DNA from: CAJBVG01 sp044337515
GTDB taxonomy: Bacteria > Bacteroidota > Bacteroidia > Sphingobacteriales > Sphingobacteriaceae
Assembly: GCA_044337515.1 (NCBI GenBank)
Contig: JBIINK010000002.1
Span: forward strand, 1-64,000
Length of the DNA: 64,000 nt
Direction: 5' to 3'
In this document: in pieces, positions 26,107 to 34,993 of the stretch
Position numbering within the stretch: the first letter of the stretch is position 1
How the letters are laid out: every line of letters starts with the position of its first letter
Notes under the pieces: generated by a model
Databases searched by the model: none
Told to the model about the DNA's origin: nothing
Seen by the model: only the letters and a program-made list of their open reading frames with translations
Translations under genes and position numbers: made by a program

Positions 26107-27681
26107 ATGGTAGAAGTTAGACCAGATGAAGTTTCGGCGATATTAAGACAGCAATTGTCGGGCTTCAAGTCAGAATCTGAATTAGAAGAAGTTGGTACTG
26201 TATTACAGGTGGGTGATGGTATTGCGAGAGTATACGGATTGACAAAAGTACAATCAGGTGAGCTTGTTGAATTCGACAACGGACTACAAGGCATCGTGTT
26301 GAACTTAGAAGAGGATAACGTGGGTGTGGTATTGTTAGGTAGTTCAGACAAAATTAAAGAAGGTGACACTATTAAGCGTACTAAGAAAATCGCATCTATT
26401 AAAGTAGGTGACGGTATGTTAGGTCGTGTTGTAAACACTTTAGGTTTACCTATCGATGGTAAAGGTCCAATTACAGGTGACTTATATGAAATGCCAATCG
26501 AGCGTAAAGCTCCAGGGGTAATTTATCGTCAGCCAGTAAACGAGCCATTACAAACAGGATTGAAAGCTATTGATGCAATGATTCCTATCGGTCGTGGACA
26601 ACGTGAGTTAATCATTGGTGACCGTCAGACAGGTAAAACTACTGTTGCGATTGACACGATCATCAACCAAAAAGAATTTTACGATAAAGGTGAAGCCGTT
26701 ATCTGTATATATGTAGCAATTGGGCAAAAGAATTCTACGGTAGCGAACATTGTTCGTACGTTAGAAGAAAAAGGTGCAATGGCTTACACAATTATTGTTG
26801 CAGCTTCTGCAGCAGATCCTGCTCCAATGCAGTTCTTTGCTCCATTTGCTGGTGCTGCGATTGGTGAGTTTTTCCGTGATACAGGAAGACCAGCTTTAAT
26901 TGTTTATGATGATTTATCTAAACAAGCAGTTGCTTACCGTGAAGTATCATTATTACTTCGTAGACCTCCAGGACGTGAAGCATATCCAGGTGACGTATTC
27001 TACTTACACTCTAGATTACTTGAGAGAGCTGCAAAAATTAATGCAACTGACTCAGTAGCTCAAGCGATGAATGATTTACCTGATTCAATTAAAGGTATCG
27101 TTAAAGGTGGTGGTTCATTAACTGCATTACCAATTATCGAAACTCAAGCAGGTGACGTTTCTGCATACATTCCAACAAACGTAATTTCTATTACCGACGG
27201 ACAAATTTTCTTGGAGTCGAACTTGTTTAACGCAGGTATTCGTCCAGCGATTAACGTAGGTATCTCGGTATCACGTGTGGGTGGTAATGCTCAAATTAAA
27301 TCAATGAAGAAAGTTGCTGGTACATTGAAAGGTGACCAAGCACAATATAGAGAGCTTGAAGCTTTCTCTAAATTCGGATCTGATTTAGATGCTACAACTA
27401 AATTCGTTTTAGATAAAGGTGCTCGTAATGTTGAAATTTTGAAACAAGGTCAATACAGCCCAGTGCCAGTTGAAAAACAAGTAGCAATGATCTATTGCGG
27501 TACTAAAGGTTTATTGAGAAATGTACCTGTTAATAAAGTGAAAGAATTCGAAGCTGAATATTTAAATCAATTAGAACTTCGTTATAAATCAACACTAGAT
27601 GCAATTCGCGCTGGAAAAATTGATAATGATATTACTAATGTTTTAGAAGCAGTAGCGAAAGAAATTTCATCAAAATACTAA
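26107..27681 (+). CDS. atpA: F-type ATP synthase subunit alpha
   Basis: The protein has 524 residues. The P-loop is GDRQTGKT at residues 171-178, with the alpha-specific Gln in it. The DELSD-loop equivalent region and the arginine-containing SVSRVGGNAQIK stretch near 390 are present. It forms the alpha3beta3 head, but the beta gene atpD is absent from this locus. A hairpin lies between it and atpG. Confidence 0.97.
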   Translation: MVEVRPDEVSAILRQQLSGFKSESELEEVGTVLQVGDGIARVYGLTKVQSGELVEFDNGLQGIVLNLEEDNVGVVLLGSSDKIKEGDTIKRTKKIASIKVGDGMLGRVVNTLGLPIDGKGPITGDLYEMPIERKAPGVIYRQPVNEPLQTGLKAIDAMIPIGRGQRELIIGDRQTGKTTVAIDTIINQKEFYDKGEAVICIYVAIGQKNSTVANIVRTLEEKGAMAYTIIVAASAADPAPMQFFAPFAGAAIGEFFRDTGRPALIVYDDLSKQAVAYREVSLLLRRPPGREAYPGDVFYLHSRLLERAAKINATDSVAQAMNDLPDSIKGIVKGGGSLTALPIIETQAGDVSAYIPTNVISITDGQIFLESNLFNAGIRPAINVGISVSRVGGNAQIKSMKKVAGTLKGDQAQYRELEAFSKFGSDLDATTKFVLDKGARNVEILKQGQYSPVPVEKQVAMIYCGTKGLLRNVPVNKVKEFEAEYLNQLELRYKSTLDAIRAGKIDNDITNVLEAVAKEISSKY

Positions 27682-27687
27682 TTAATC

Positions 27688-27711
27688 ATTCTCGTCTTTC
27701 GGGGCGAGAAT
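27688..27711 (+). other. Intercistronic stem-loop between atpA and atpG
   Basis: ATTCTCGTC (27688-27696) pairs with GGCGAGAAT (27703-27711) around TTTCGG, 9 bp with one G-T. No T run follows, so it is more likely an RNA processing or stability element than a terminator. Confidence 0.6.
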
Positions 27712-27735
27712 AGCTAATAATTTTTCAAAAGAAAA

Positions 27736-28617
27736 ATGGCAAATTTAAAAGAAGTACGTTTAAGAATAGCTTCGGTTAAGTCTACTCAGCAAATCACAAA
27801 AGCCATGAAAATGGTTTCTGCAGCTAAGTTGAAGAGAGCTACCGATGCAGTTGTTCAAATGCGACCTTATGCTAATAAGTTGAAAGACATCTTAGCAAAC
27901 CTAACGGCAAGTTTAGAAGGGAATGAAAGTGAATTCACTGTTCAACGTGAATTGAAAAATGTATTGGTAGTTGTTGTTACTTCGAACAGAGGTTTAGCAG
28001 GAGCTTTCAATGCTAATTCTATTAAAACTGCTAACGCATTGATTAACGAGAAATATGCTGACTTGAAAAAATCAGGTAATGTGCATATCATCGCTATTGG
28101 TAAAAAGGCGCAAGAGTATTTTACTAAAAACAAATACAACGTTATTGGTAACAATAACGATGTGTTTAATAGTTTATCATTCAATACTTCGGTAAAAATT
28201 TCATCTGAAATTATGGATGGATTTGTTGGTGGTAAATGGGATAAAGTTGAAGTGGTTTACAACCAATTTAAAAATGCAGCAATGCAGATTTTAACTACAG
28301 AACAATTACTACCTGTTCAAGCAACAATAAGTGCAACTGCAGTAAAATCGAATGTTGATTATTTATTAGAACCTTCTCAAGAGGAAATTGTAAATGGATT
28401 AATTCCTACATCTATTAAAATACAATTGTATAAAGCATTATTAGATTCTCATGCTTCTGAACATGGCGCTCGTATGACAGCCATGGATAAAGCAACTGAA
28501 AACGCTGGTGATTTGTTACGTGCACTTAGGTTATCATATAACCAAGCTCGTCAAGCCTCGATTACAAATGAGATATTAGAAATTGTGAGTGGTGCAAATG
28601 CACTGTCTGCAAGCTAA
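27736..28617 (+). CDS. atpG: F-type ATP synthase subunit gamma
   Basis: The protein has 293 residues. The N-terminal helix is ANLKEVRLRIASVKSTQQIT followed by KAMKMVSAAKLKRA. The C-terminal helix carries HASEHGARMTAMDKATENAGD, both family hallmarks of the central rotor shaft. It is the last gene of this locus; a strong terminator follows and atpD/atpC do not. Confidence 0.96.
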   Translation: MANLKEVRLRIASVKSTQQITKAMKMVSAAKLKRATDAVVQMRPYANKLKDILANLTASLEGNESEFTVQRELKNVLVVVVTSNRGLAGAFNANSIKTANALINEKYADLKKSGNVHIIAIGKKAQEYFTKNKYNVIGNNNDVFNSLSFNTSVKISSEIMDGFVGGKWDKVEVVYNQFKNAAMQILTTEQLLPVQATISATAVKSNVDYLLEPSQEEIVNGLIPTSIKIQLYKALLDSHASEHGARMTAMDKATENAGDLLRALRLSYNQARQASITNEILEIVSGANALSAS

Positions 28618-28639
28618 TACTATAACAAGATTTTAAAAT

Positions 28640-28671
28640 AAAAAGTCCCGATGATGAGTCGGGACTTTTTT
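28640..28671 (+). terminator. Rho-independent terminator of the atp locus
   Basis: A-rich GTCCCGA (28645-28651) pairs with TCGGGAC (28659-28665) around TGATGAG, followed by six T (28666-28671). The flanking A run also makes it usable from the other strand. Confidence 0.9.
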
Positions 28672-28722
28672 GTTTTTCATAAATAGTATTGTAATGAATA
28701 TTAGAATGAATTAAGTTTCTAA

Positions 28723-28740
28723 TCCCGATAGCTATCGGGA
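28723..28740. repeat. Perfect 18-base palindrome TCCCGAT-AGCT-ATCGGGA
   Basis: It lies between the atpG terminator and the yceI-like stop codon. The same TCCCGAT/ATCGGGA arms occur in the tRNA-Val half-copy at 48111-48127, and TCCCGA/TCGGGA arms occur in the atpG terminator. Confidence 0.8.
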
Positions 28741-28757
28741 CTAAATTCTAGTATCTA
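28741..28757 (-). repeat. TAG heptamer repeat after the yceI-like gene
   Basis: On the minus strand TAG recurs at 28757, 28750 and 28743, exactly 7 bases apart, starting one base after the TAA stop (28761-28759) and running into the 18-base palindrome. Confidence 0.65.
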
Positions 28758-28758
28758 G

Positions 28759-29292
28759 TTATTGTTGTTTTGCGAATTGTATGTTAACATGTAATTTCAC
28801 TTCATCACTTACTACAACACCACCAGCTTCAGTTACTGCACTCCAAGTTAATCCGAAATCTTTTCTATTGATTTTTCCATTTACTTCGAATCCTGCTTTA
28901 GTATTTCCATAAGGATCAACCATAATACCACCTAATTCAGCATCTAATGTTACTGATTTAGTTACGTCTCTAATTGTTAAATCACCAGTTAATTTATACT
29001 CCGTTTCGGAAACTTTAACAAAAGCTGAAGACGCGAAATTAATTGTAGGGTATTTCTCTGAAGCAAAGAAATCATCCGACTTTAAGTGACCATCACGATC
29101 TGCTTGGTTAGTATCGATACTGTTCGTATCAATGCTAAAATTGATTGCTGAGTTTTCGAAATCTTCTCCATTAGAAACTACTGAACCACCAAATACTTTA
29201 AAAGTACCAGTAACAGTAGAAATTACTAAATGCTTGATTTTAAATTGCACTTCAGAATGCGCTGGGTCTAACGACCAAGTTGTATTTTCCAT
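28759..29292 (-). CDS. YceI-family protein
   Basis: The protein has 177 residues, without a signal peptide. It starts TTWSLDPAHSEVQFKIKHLVIS, the classic YceI opening, followed by GTFKVFGGSV, HLKSDDFFASEKYPTINF and a closing MVDPYGNTKAGFEVNGKINRKDFGLTW. YceI domains are lipocalin-like barrels that bind long isoprenoids. Cytoplasmic versions like this one are common in Bacteroidota. A -7 box and a TGTTTAAACA palindrome precede it, suggesting regulated expression as a single-gene unit. Confidence 0.92.
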   Translation of the reverse strand: MENTTWSLDPAHSEVQFKIKHLVISTVTGTFKVFGGSVVSNGEDFENSAINFSIDTNSIDTNQADRDGHLKSDDFFASEKYPTINFASSAFVKVSETEYKLTGDLTIRDVTKSVTLDAELGGIMVDPYGNTKAGFEVNGKINRKDFGLTWSAVTEAGGVVVSDEVKLHVNIQFAKQQ

Positions 29293-29319
29293 TTATTATT
29301 AAATTTTATATGAATAGAA

Positions 29320-29350
29320 CAAAGGTAGAATAAAAATGTTTGTTTAAACA
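29320..29350 (-). promoter_or_regulatory. Promoter and palindromic operator of the yceI-like gene
   Basis: The minus strand has TACCTTTG at 29327-29320 (exact TAnnTTTG), 27 bases before the start codon. The perfect palindrome TGTTTAAACA occupies 29341-29350, where the -33 element should lie, a position suited to a repressor. No regulator gene is nearby. Confidence 0.55.
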
Positions 29351-29401
29351 TATAATATTTATAAGTGGTTCATAATGAGTATAAAATTATTTTATGAGTA
29401 T

Positions 29402-29441
29402 CGTAATTGGTGGCACGACTTAAGTCATGCCACCAATTACG
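29402..29441. repeat. 40-base near-perfect palindrome
   Basis: Two 20-base arms (CGTAATTGGTGGCACGACTT and its complement) meet at the centre CTTAAG with a single mismatch (C16 versus the expected T), which becomes a G-U pair on the minus strand. It begins 5 bases after the prolyl oligopeptidase stop codon. Confidence 0.9.
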
Positions 29442-29446
29442 AAAAA

Positions 29447-31567
29447 CTATTTTACTTCTACACCTAAATTATATAGCACAAAGCTCCAAATGTCTGCAGA
29501 CTCTTCAATAATTTTTGAAGTTGGTTTACCCGCACCATGCCCAGCTTTTGCATCAATACGAATTAGAATTGGATTTTCGCCTTTGTGTTTTGCTTGCAAT
29601 GTTGCAGCAAATTTGAAAGAATGTGCTGGAACTACACGATCATCATGATCGGCAGTGGTGATTAATGTTGCAGGGTAGTTCACATTTTCTTTCACGTTAT
29701 GTAGCGGTGAGTATTTGATTAAATAATCAAACTGTTCTTTCTTATCACTAGAACCATACTCAACTGCCCAACCCCAACCGATTGTGAATTTATGATAGCG
29801 TAACATATCAAGAACGCCCACGCCTGGTAGTGCTACTTTAAATAGATCTGGGCGCTGTGTCATACATGCACCAACAAGTAGGCCTCCGTTTGATCTTCCA
29901 CTAATCGCTAATTTACTTGAGTTTGTGTATTTCTCCTTAATAAGGTATTCAGCCGCACCAATAAAATCATCAAATACATTTTGTTTTTTATCTAGCATGC
30001 CTGCTTTATGCCAATCTTCACCATACTCGCCACCACCACGCAAACTTACTTGAACATAAATTCCTCCTTGCTCCATAAAGTACATATTAGAAACACTAAA
30101 TGCAGGTGTTAAACTAATATTGAATCCACCATAACCATACAATAAAAGTGGATTGTTACCATCTAACTTAATACCTTTTTTATGTACGATGAACATTGGA
30201 ATTTTGGTCCCATCTTTTGATGTAAACCATTCTTGTTTCGTTTCATAATCATCTGTATTGATTTTGAAATTCGGCTTGGTATACAACGATGATTTCCCTG
30301 TTGCAATATCTAATTGATAAATAGTTCCAGGAGTAGTGAAGTTAGTAAAGCTGTAGAAACAAGTAGCATCATCTTTATTCGATTCAGCAAAAGCAACAGT
30401 GCCAATACCCGGTAGTTCAATGTCACGATTTTTTGCTCCATCAACATTGTATTCAATAATTTTTGCACTAGCATCTTTTAAATAACTAGCGTATAATTTG
30501 CCGCCAGCTAAATGAACACCTTCTAACAATTCTTCTTGTTCAGGAATAATAACTTTCCAGCTTTCAGGTTTATTATTTTTGGGGTCAATTGATACAACTC
30601 TATATTTTGCAGCGCCATTGTCCATCTGTACAATGAAGTTATCTCCAATGTTATCTATGATTGCATAATTATATTCGAAGCCTTTTAAGAGCACTTCAAT
30701 TTTAGAATTCGCTTTCGTTAAATCTTTATATAATATTTCTGTACCTGATGTTCCTTCAGAACCGTATATGATTAAATACTTTTCATCTTCGGTAACAGAC
30801 GCACCAAAGTAACGTAAAGGATGAGCCTTATCCTCGTATACTAAAATGTCTTTTGATTGATCTTCGCCAATTTTATGGAAGAATACTTTTTGAAATTGAT
30901 TTTGGTTTGAAAGTTCACTTACTCCTTTTGGCTCATCATATCTACTATAATAGAATCCCTCACCTTGCCAAGCGGCACCTGAAAATTTCACCCATTTTAT
31001 TTCATCAGAAATTTTTGTTCCCTTTTCAATATCAATCACATAAATTTCATTCCAATCAGATCCGGAACGTGAAATAGTATATGCTGCATATTTATGATTG
31101 TTCGAAAAAGACAGGCCGCTTAATGCTACTGTACCATCTTCTGAAAGTTTATTTGGGTCAAGAAAAACTTTCTCTTCTCCATTTAATCCTTTCTTATAAT
31201 ATACAACAGCTTGATTTTGTAATCCATCATTTTTAGAATAGAAGTAATAGTCGCCTTTACGATATGGTGCTGAATTTTTTTCATAATTCCAGATTTCTGT
31301 TAAGCGATTTTTAATATTATCACGAAAAGGGATTTGTGATAAATAGTTTTGAGTAACCTTGTTCTCAGATTCAACCCAGGAAGCAGTTTCAGCGGTAGTA
31401 TCATTCTCTAACCAACGATAAGAATCTGCAATTTTTGTGCCGAAATAATCGGTTACTGTATCTACTATTTTGGTTTCTGGATAAGGCAACATACTTATTT
31501 TTTTTACTTCATTTGATTTACACGCAAAGAATAAACTTAACGTTCCTAATAAAATTAAATTTTTCAT
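29447..31567 (-). CDS. Prolyl oligopeptidase (S9A) lipoprotein
   Basis: The protein has 706 residues. The lipobox is LFFAC (C16), so it is an exported lipoprotein, as is usual in this phylum. A seven-bladed propeller (about 70-430) precedes the alpha/beta hydrolase domain with the triad S559 (SGRSNGGLL), D642 (DHDDRV) and H677 (AGHGAG). S9A enzymes cleave short peptides after proline. It is a single-gene unit followed by the 40-base palindrome. Confidence 0.93.
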   Translation of the reverse strand: MKNLILLGTLSLFFACKSNEVKKISMLPYPETKIVDTVTDYFGTKIADSYRWLENDTTAETASWVESENKVTQNYLSQIPFRDNIKNRLTEIWNYEKNSAPYRKGDYYFYSKNDGLQNQAVVYYKKGLNGEEKVFLDPNKLSEDGTVALSGLSFSNNHKYAAYTISRSGSDWNEIYVIDIEKGTKISDEIKWVKFSGAAWQGEGFYYSRYDEPKGVSELSNQNQFQKVFFHKIGEDQSKDILVYEDKAHPLRYFGASVTEDEKYLIIYGSEGTSGTEILYKDLTKANSKIEVLLKGFEYNYAIIDNIGDNFIVQMDNGAAKYRVVSIDPKNNKPESWKVIIPEQEELLEGVHLAGGKLYASYLKDASAKIIEYNVDGAKNRDIELPGIGTVAFAESNKDDATCFYSFTNFTTPGTIYQLDIATGKSSLYTKPNFKINTDDYETKQEWFTSKDGTKIPMFIVHKKGIKLDGNNPLLLYGYGGFNISLTPAFSVSNMYFMEQGGIYVQVSLRGGGEYGEDWHKAGMLDKKQNVFDDFIGAAEYLIKEKYTNSSKLAISGRSNGGLLVGACMTQRPDLFKVALPGVGVLDMLRYHKFTIGWGWAVEYGSSDKKEQFDYLIKYSPLHNVKENVNYPATLITTADHDDRVVPAHSFKFAATLQAKHKGENPILIRIDAKAGHGAGKPTSKIIEESADIWSFVLYNLGVEVK

Positions 31568-31582
31568 ATAGTATTTTTTATA

Positions 31583-31610
31583 ATTCTCAATTCTAAAATC
31601 TCAATTCTCA
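31583..31610 (-). repeat. Heptamer repeat after gldB
   Basis: The minus strand divides exactly into TGAGAAT, TGAGATT, TTAGAAT, TGAGAAT (31610 down to 31583), starting after the gldB stop TAA and TAGTAC. Each unit has a stop triplet. Confidence 0.75.
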
Positions 31611-31616
31611 GTACTA

Positions 31617-32657
31617 TTAAGGTTTATATTTTGATAGGCTTAATATTTTTTGACTATCAGTTTCTTTCATCAGCATATCCAAAGTATAGTCAGGGTTATT
31701 ATCCATAAATTTTTTAATCACCTGCCATCCACAATACCAAGCAATTCGAGGAGCAGATTCATCAGTAAGACTTACAGTAAACGGAGCTTCTTCAGTATAT
31801 TTTCTATACTTTAAATAATCAGCACTAAATAAACCTTCATCAATTAACAATTGATATATATTTTTTTCATTTGATTTACTCCACTCTAATTGCTTGTTAG
31901 TATATCCAATTTTCAAACTATCCTCTGTGTCGGGTAACATTTGGTCTAAGAAATAAAGCATTTTGCCTTCATTAACTAGTACATCAATTAAACGCGGTTT
32001 CGCTAAGTCGAATGGGTATTTATAACTTGCCATTCCTTTAACAAACATGGGCATTAAATGTTCTGGAGTATATCGTCTTGTTAAGTAATCGGGTATTTCT
32101 AATGATGGATAAAATTTATAGTTCTCTCCCAAAAACAAGTCTAATCCAATGCCAATATATCCATCGGTAGTGACTATCCCGTTATTAAAACCTGAGATGA
32201 ATGTGCAAACTTTAGGCAAGGTGTCATTCGGGTATAAGGCTTGATATTTTGCGAATACCTCCGTGATGTTTTCTTCTAATGCTTCTATTTTTTGCGAATT
32301 ATAGATCGAGTCACAATCTTTCGCTAGTGTTTTAAAGTCACTGTTCTGAATAAAATTGCCAATTAGAGTAGTAAATTGTTCGTTTTGTGTACTCCCAAAA
32401 TTCATAATTTGAAGAAAATACACATTGTAAAACTCGCCATAATTGCTTTGAATGGTTTTTAGTTTATTGCCTATTTCAGAAGGTGGCGTTTCGAATAAAT
32501 CTTTATCTAAACGAAGGAGTTTTATTGTTTGTATGTCCTTTGTTTCTGGGATTTTATTCGAAACAGAAGATTGTTGACATGCGTTGAATATTATCGATAT
32601 AAATAGTAGTGTTAAAATCGATTTTATTATGTTACTTTGAGTCTTGTATTTAAGCAT
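31617..32657 (-). CDS. gldB: Gliding motility lipoprotein GldB
   Basis: I chose the ATG at 32657, giving 346 residues and a lipobox IIFNAC (C27). An ATG 33 bases upstream would lie inside the divergent gene. The mature part begins with a Ser/Lys-rich linker, then IKLLRLDKDLFETP and later a GFNNGIVTTDGYIGIGLDLFLGENYKFYP stretch (conserved in GldB), followed by MASYKYPFDLAKPRLIDVLVNEGKM. GldB is essential for gliding in Flavobacterium johnsoniae but its molecular role is unknown. nadE, a usual gldB neighbour, is 0.7 kb away, but gldC is not in the window. Confidence 0.85.
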   Translation of the reverse strand: MLKYKTQSNIIKSILTLLFISIIFNACQQSSVSNKIPETKDIQTIKLLRLDKDLFETPPSEIGNKLKTIQSNYGEFYNVYFLQIMNFGSTQNEQFTTLIGNFIQNSDFKTLAKDCDSIYNSQKIEALEENITEVFAKYQALYPNDTLPKVCTFISGFNNGIVTTDGYIGIGLDLFLGENYKFYPSLEIPDYLTRRYTPEHLMPMFVKGMASYKYPFDLAKPRLIDVLVNEGKMLYFLDQMLPDTEDSLKIGYTNKQLEWSKSNEKNIYQLLIDEGLFSADYLKYRKYTEEAPFTVSLTDESAPRIAWYCGWQVIKKFMDNNPDYTLDMLMKETDSQKILSLSKYKP

Positions 32658-32666
32658 ATTTGTAAA

Positions 32667-33371
32667 ATGAACAAGCCTAAAATTAATCATTTCTACTCAA
32701 TTATTATTGTCCTAATTATTGGATTGTCGGCACAAAACACAATAGCTCAAGATTTCCGTCTGGGTTTTAAGGGCACTCCGGTATTCTCTAGCATTAAGCC
32801 AGGAAGTGATTATAATAATAGCACTGGGACTAAAATTGGATTTTCGTATGGTTTAATCTTCGATTATTTTTTGAAAGAGCATTATGCTGTTGAAACAGAA
32901 TTTGGGATAAGCAGTTTAGGTGGGAATATCGAATACTCGAAAGCTGACACTACTATTTCGTCAGCAATAAAATCAAATTTTGTTGAAGTGCCGATTACTA
33001 TCAAATTATTAACTGATAATATTAATGGTAAGATGAAAGTATTTGGAAAGTTTGGAATGAATTTGGGATTTGCAACTAAATCATCAGCAGTTATTTCATA
33101 CAAAAAGAATGGAGTTGAATATGCAAAGGATGATATGAAAGATGCTAGTAAATATATTCAGCCTTTAAATGTTTCATTAGTGATTGGTGGTGGTGTTGAA
33201 TATAATTTAGCTAAAAATTTAGATTTGATATTAGGCCTTACGTATACTAATGGATTGTTAAATACTATGAAATCGCCATCTATATATCGATTGAATACTA
33301 GCAACCCGTCCATAAAAGCATTCGATGCTGATATGAATTATTTTGCAATTAACGTTGGATTATTATTCTAA
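32667..33371 (+). CDS. Outer-membrane beta-barrel (porin-like) protein
   Basis: I chose the ATG at 32667, giving 234 residues and a signal peptide (ending SAQNTIAQ). An upstream in-frame ATG would overlap gldB. The mature protein has alternating amphipathic strands with G/Y/F girdles (FRLGFKGTPVFSSIKPG, NYFAINVGLLF at the end), matching the PorT/OmpW-like outer-membrane barrel fold. The ligand is unknown. It begins 9 bases from the divergent gldB start and ends 1 base before the nadE start codon, so nadE is likely co-transcribed. Confidence 0.7.
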   Translation: MNKPKINHFYSIIIVLIIGLSAQNTIAQDFRLGFKGTPVFSSIKPGSDYNNSTGTKIGFSYGLIFDYFLKEHYAVETEFGISSLGGNIEYSKADTTISSAIKSNFVEVPITIKLLTDNINGKMKVFGKFGMNLGFATKSSAVISYKKNGVEYAKDDMKDASKYIQPLNVSLVIGGGVEYNLAKNLDLILGLTYTNGLLNTMKSPSIYRLNTSNPSIKAFDADMNYFAINVGLLF

Positions 33372-33372
33372 G

Positions 33373-34992
33373 ATGAAAGTTACTTTAGCGCAGGTAAATG
33401 TGCATGTTGGAAATTTTGAAGCGAATCTTTCTAAGTTTCGTGAATCAATAAATTCTGCGAAGAATGATAATTCTGAATTAATTATTTTTCCAGAATTAGC
33501 CATCTGTGGTTACCCGCCTAGAGATTTTTTAGAATACAAGCATTTCGTACAACAATGTATTGATGCAGTTTTGAACCTATCTACAGAATGTGTAGGAATT
33601 ACAGCAATTGTAGGTTGTCCAACATTTAATCCGAATGCTGAAGGAAAGTCATTGCACAATTCCGCTTTTGTTTTAGCAGACGGGAAAGTGCAAACAGTAA
33701 TACATAAAACGCTTTTGCCGACTTATGATATTTTTGATGAGTACAGATATTTCGAACCGAATCAACAATTTCATTGCGTTCAAATTAATGGCAAAAAAGT
33801 TGCTTTAACTATTTGTGAAGATCTTTGGAATGTTGATGCACATAAATTGTATGTGCATTCTCCAATGGAATTTCTTTCTAAAGAGCAACCTGACTTAATG
33901 ATTAACATCGCGGCATCTCCGTTCGATTATTTGCAAGCTCCAAAAAGAAAAGAAGTTTTGAAATGGAATGTGAAGAAATATGGTATTCCATTATTATACG
34001 TAAATCATGTAGGTGCACAAACTGAATTATTATTTGATGGTGGTTCAATGTACATTAATTCTGATGGGGTGATTTGTGAAGAGTTACCCTATTTCGAAGA
34101 GCATCTTCAAACATTTTCTATTGATGAAGCAAAAGTAATTGAGCAAAACAACACCCAGAAAATTGCTTTAATACATGATGCATTAGTATTGGGTATTAAA
34201 GATTATTTCAAAAAATCTGGCTTTTCCAAAGCTGTATTAGGATTGTCGGGAGGCATTGATTCTGCTATAGTTGCAGCCCTGGCAGCAAAAGCATTGGGAC
34301 CAAAAAATGTACTCGCTGTTTTATTACCATCACAGTATTCATCAGATCATTCGATAAGTGATGCTGTAGATTTAGCCAAAAATTTAGGAATTGATTACCA
34401 AGAGTTACCTATCAAATCTATATTTCATTCATTTGAGTCAACGCTAAAAGAATTGTTTTCGCAACACAAAGAAGACTTAACGGAAGAGAATATGCAAGCG
34501 CGTATTAGAGGCGTTTTATTAATGGCAATTTCAAATAAGTTTGGCAACATCTTGTTAAATACGTCTAATAAAAGTGAAGCAGCCGTTGGTTATGGAACCT
34601 TGTATGGAGATATGTGTGGAGGATTAGCGGTAATAGGAGATGTATATAAAACGCAAGTGTATGAGTTGGCAAATTATATAAACCGTGATTCGGTGGTTAT
34701 ACCAATTAACACCATTACAAAAGCACCATCAGCTGAATTAAGACCTGATCAGAAAGATTCTGACTCCTTGCCTGATTATGCAATTCTCGATGAAGTATTG
34801 TATCACTACATAGAATTAGCAAAGAGCAAAGATGAACTTGTTGAATTAGGCTATGACGAAAAACTTGTTGGACGAATTACAGGATTAGTAAACCGTAATG
34901 AATACAAGCGTTACCAAACACCTCCAATTTTAAGGATTTCCCCGAAAGCATTTGGCATGGGAAGAAGAATGCCAATTGTAGCTAAATACTAA
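33373..34992 (+). CDS. nadE: Glutamine-dependent NAD+ synthetase
   Basis: I chose the ATG at 33373 (MKVTLAQVNVHVGNFEANL), giving 539 residues. The N-terminal nitrilase-type glutaminase has the triad Glu (FPELAICGYPPRDF), Lys (HKTLLPTYDIFDE) and Cys (TICEDLW). The C-terminal synthetase has the PP-loop SGGIDS at 292-297 and KSEAAVGYGTLYGDMCGG. It amidates deamido-NAD+ using glutamine. Only one base separates its stop from that of the convergent lnt. Confidence 0.96.
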   Translation: MKVTLAQVNVHVGNFEANLSKFRESINSAKNDNSELIIFPELAICGYPPRDFLEYKHFVQQCIDAVLNLSTECVGITAIVGCPTFNPNAEGKSLHNSAFVLADGKVQTVIHKTLLPTYDIFDEYRYFEPNQQFHCVQINGKKVALTICEDLWNVDAHKLYVHSPMEFLSKEQPDLMINIAASPFDYLQAPKRKEVLKWNVKKYGIPLLYVNHVGAQTELLFDGGSMYINSDGVICEELPYFEEHLQTFSIDEAKVIEQNNTQKIALIHDALVLGIKDYFKKSGFSKAVLGLSGGIDSAIVAALAAKALGPKNVLAVLLPSQYSSDHSISDAVDLAKNLGIDYQELPIKSIFHSFESTLKELFSQHKEDLTEENMQARIRGVLLMAISNKFGNILLNTSNKSEAAVGYGTLYGDMCGGLAVIGDVYKTQVYELANYINRDSVVIPINTITKAPSAELRPDQKDSDSLPDYAILDEVLYHYIELAKSKDELVELGYDEKLVGRITGLVNRNEYKRYQTPPILRISPKAFGMGRRMPIVAKY

Positions 34993-34993
34993 T

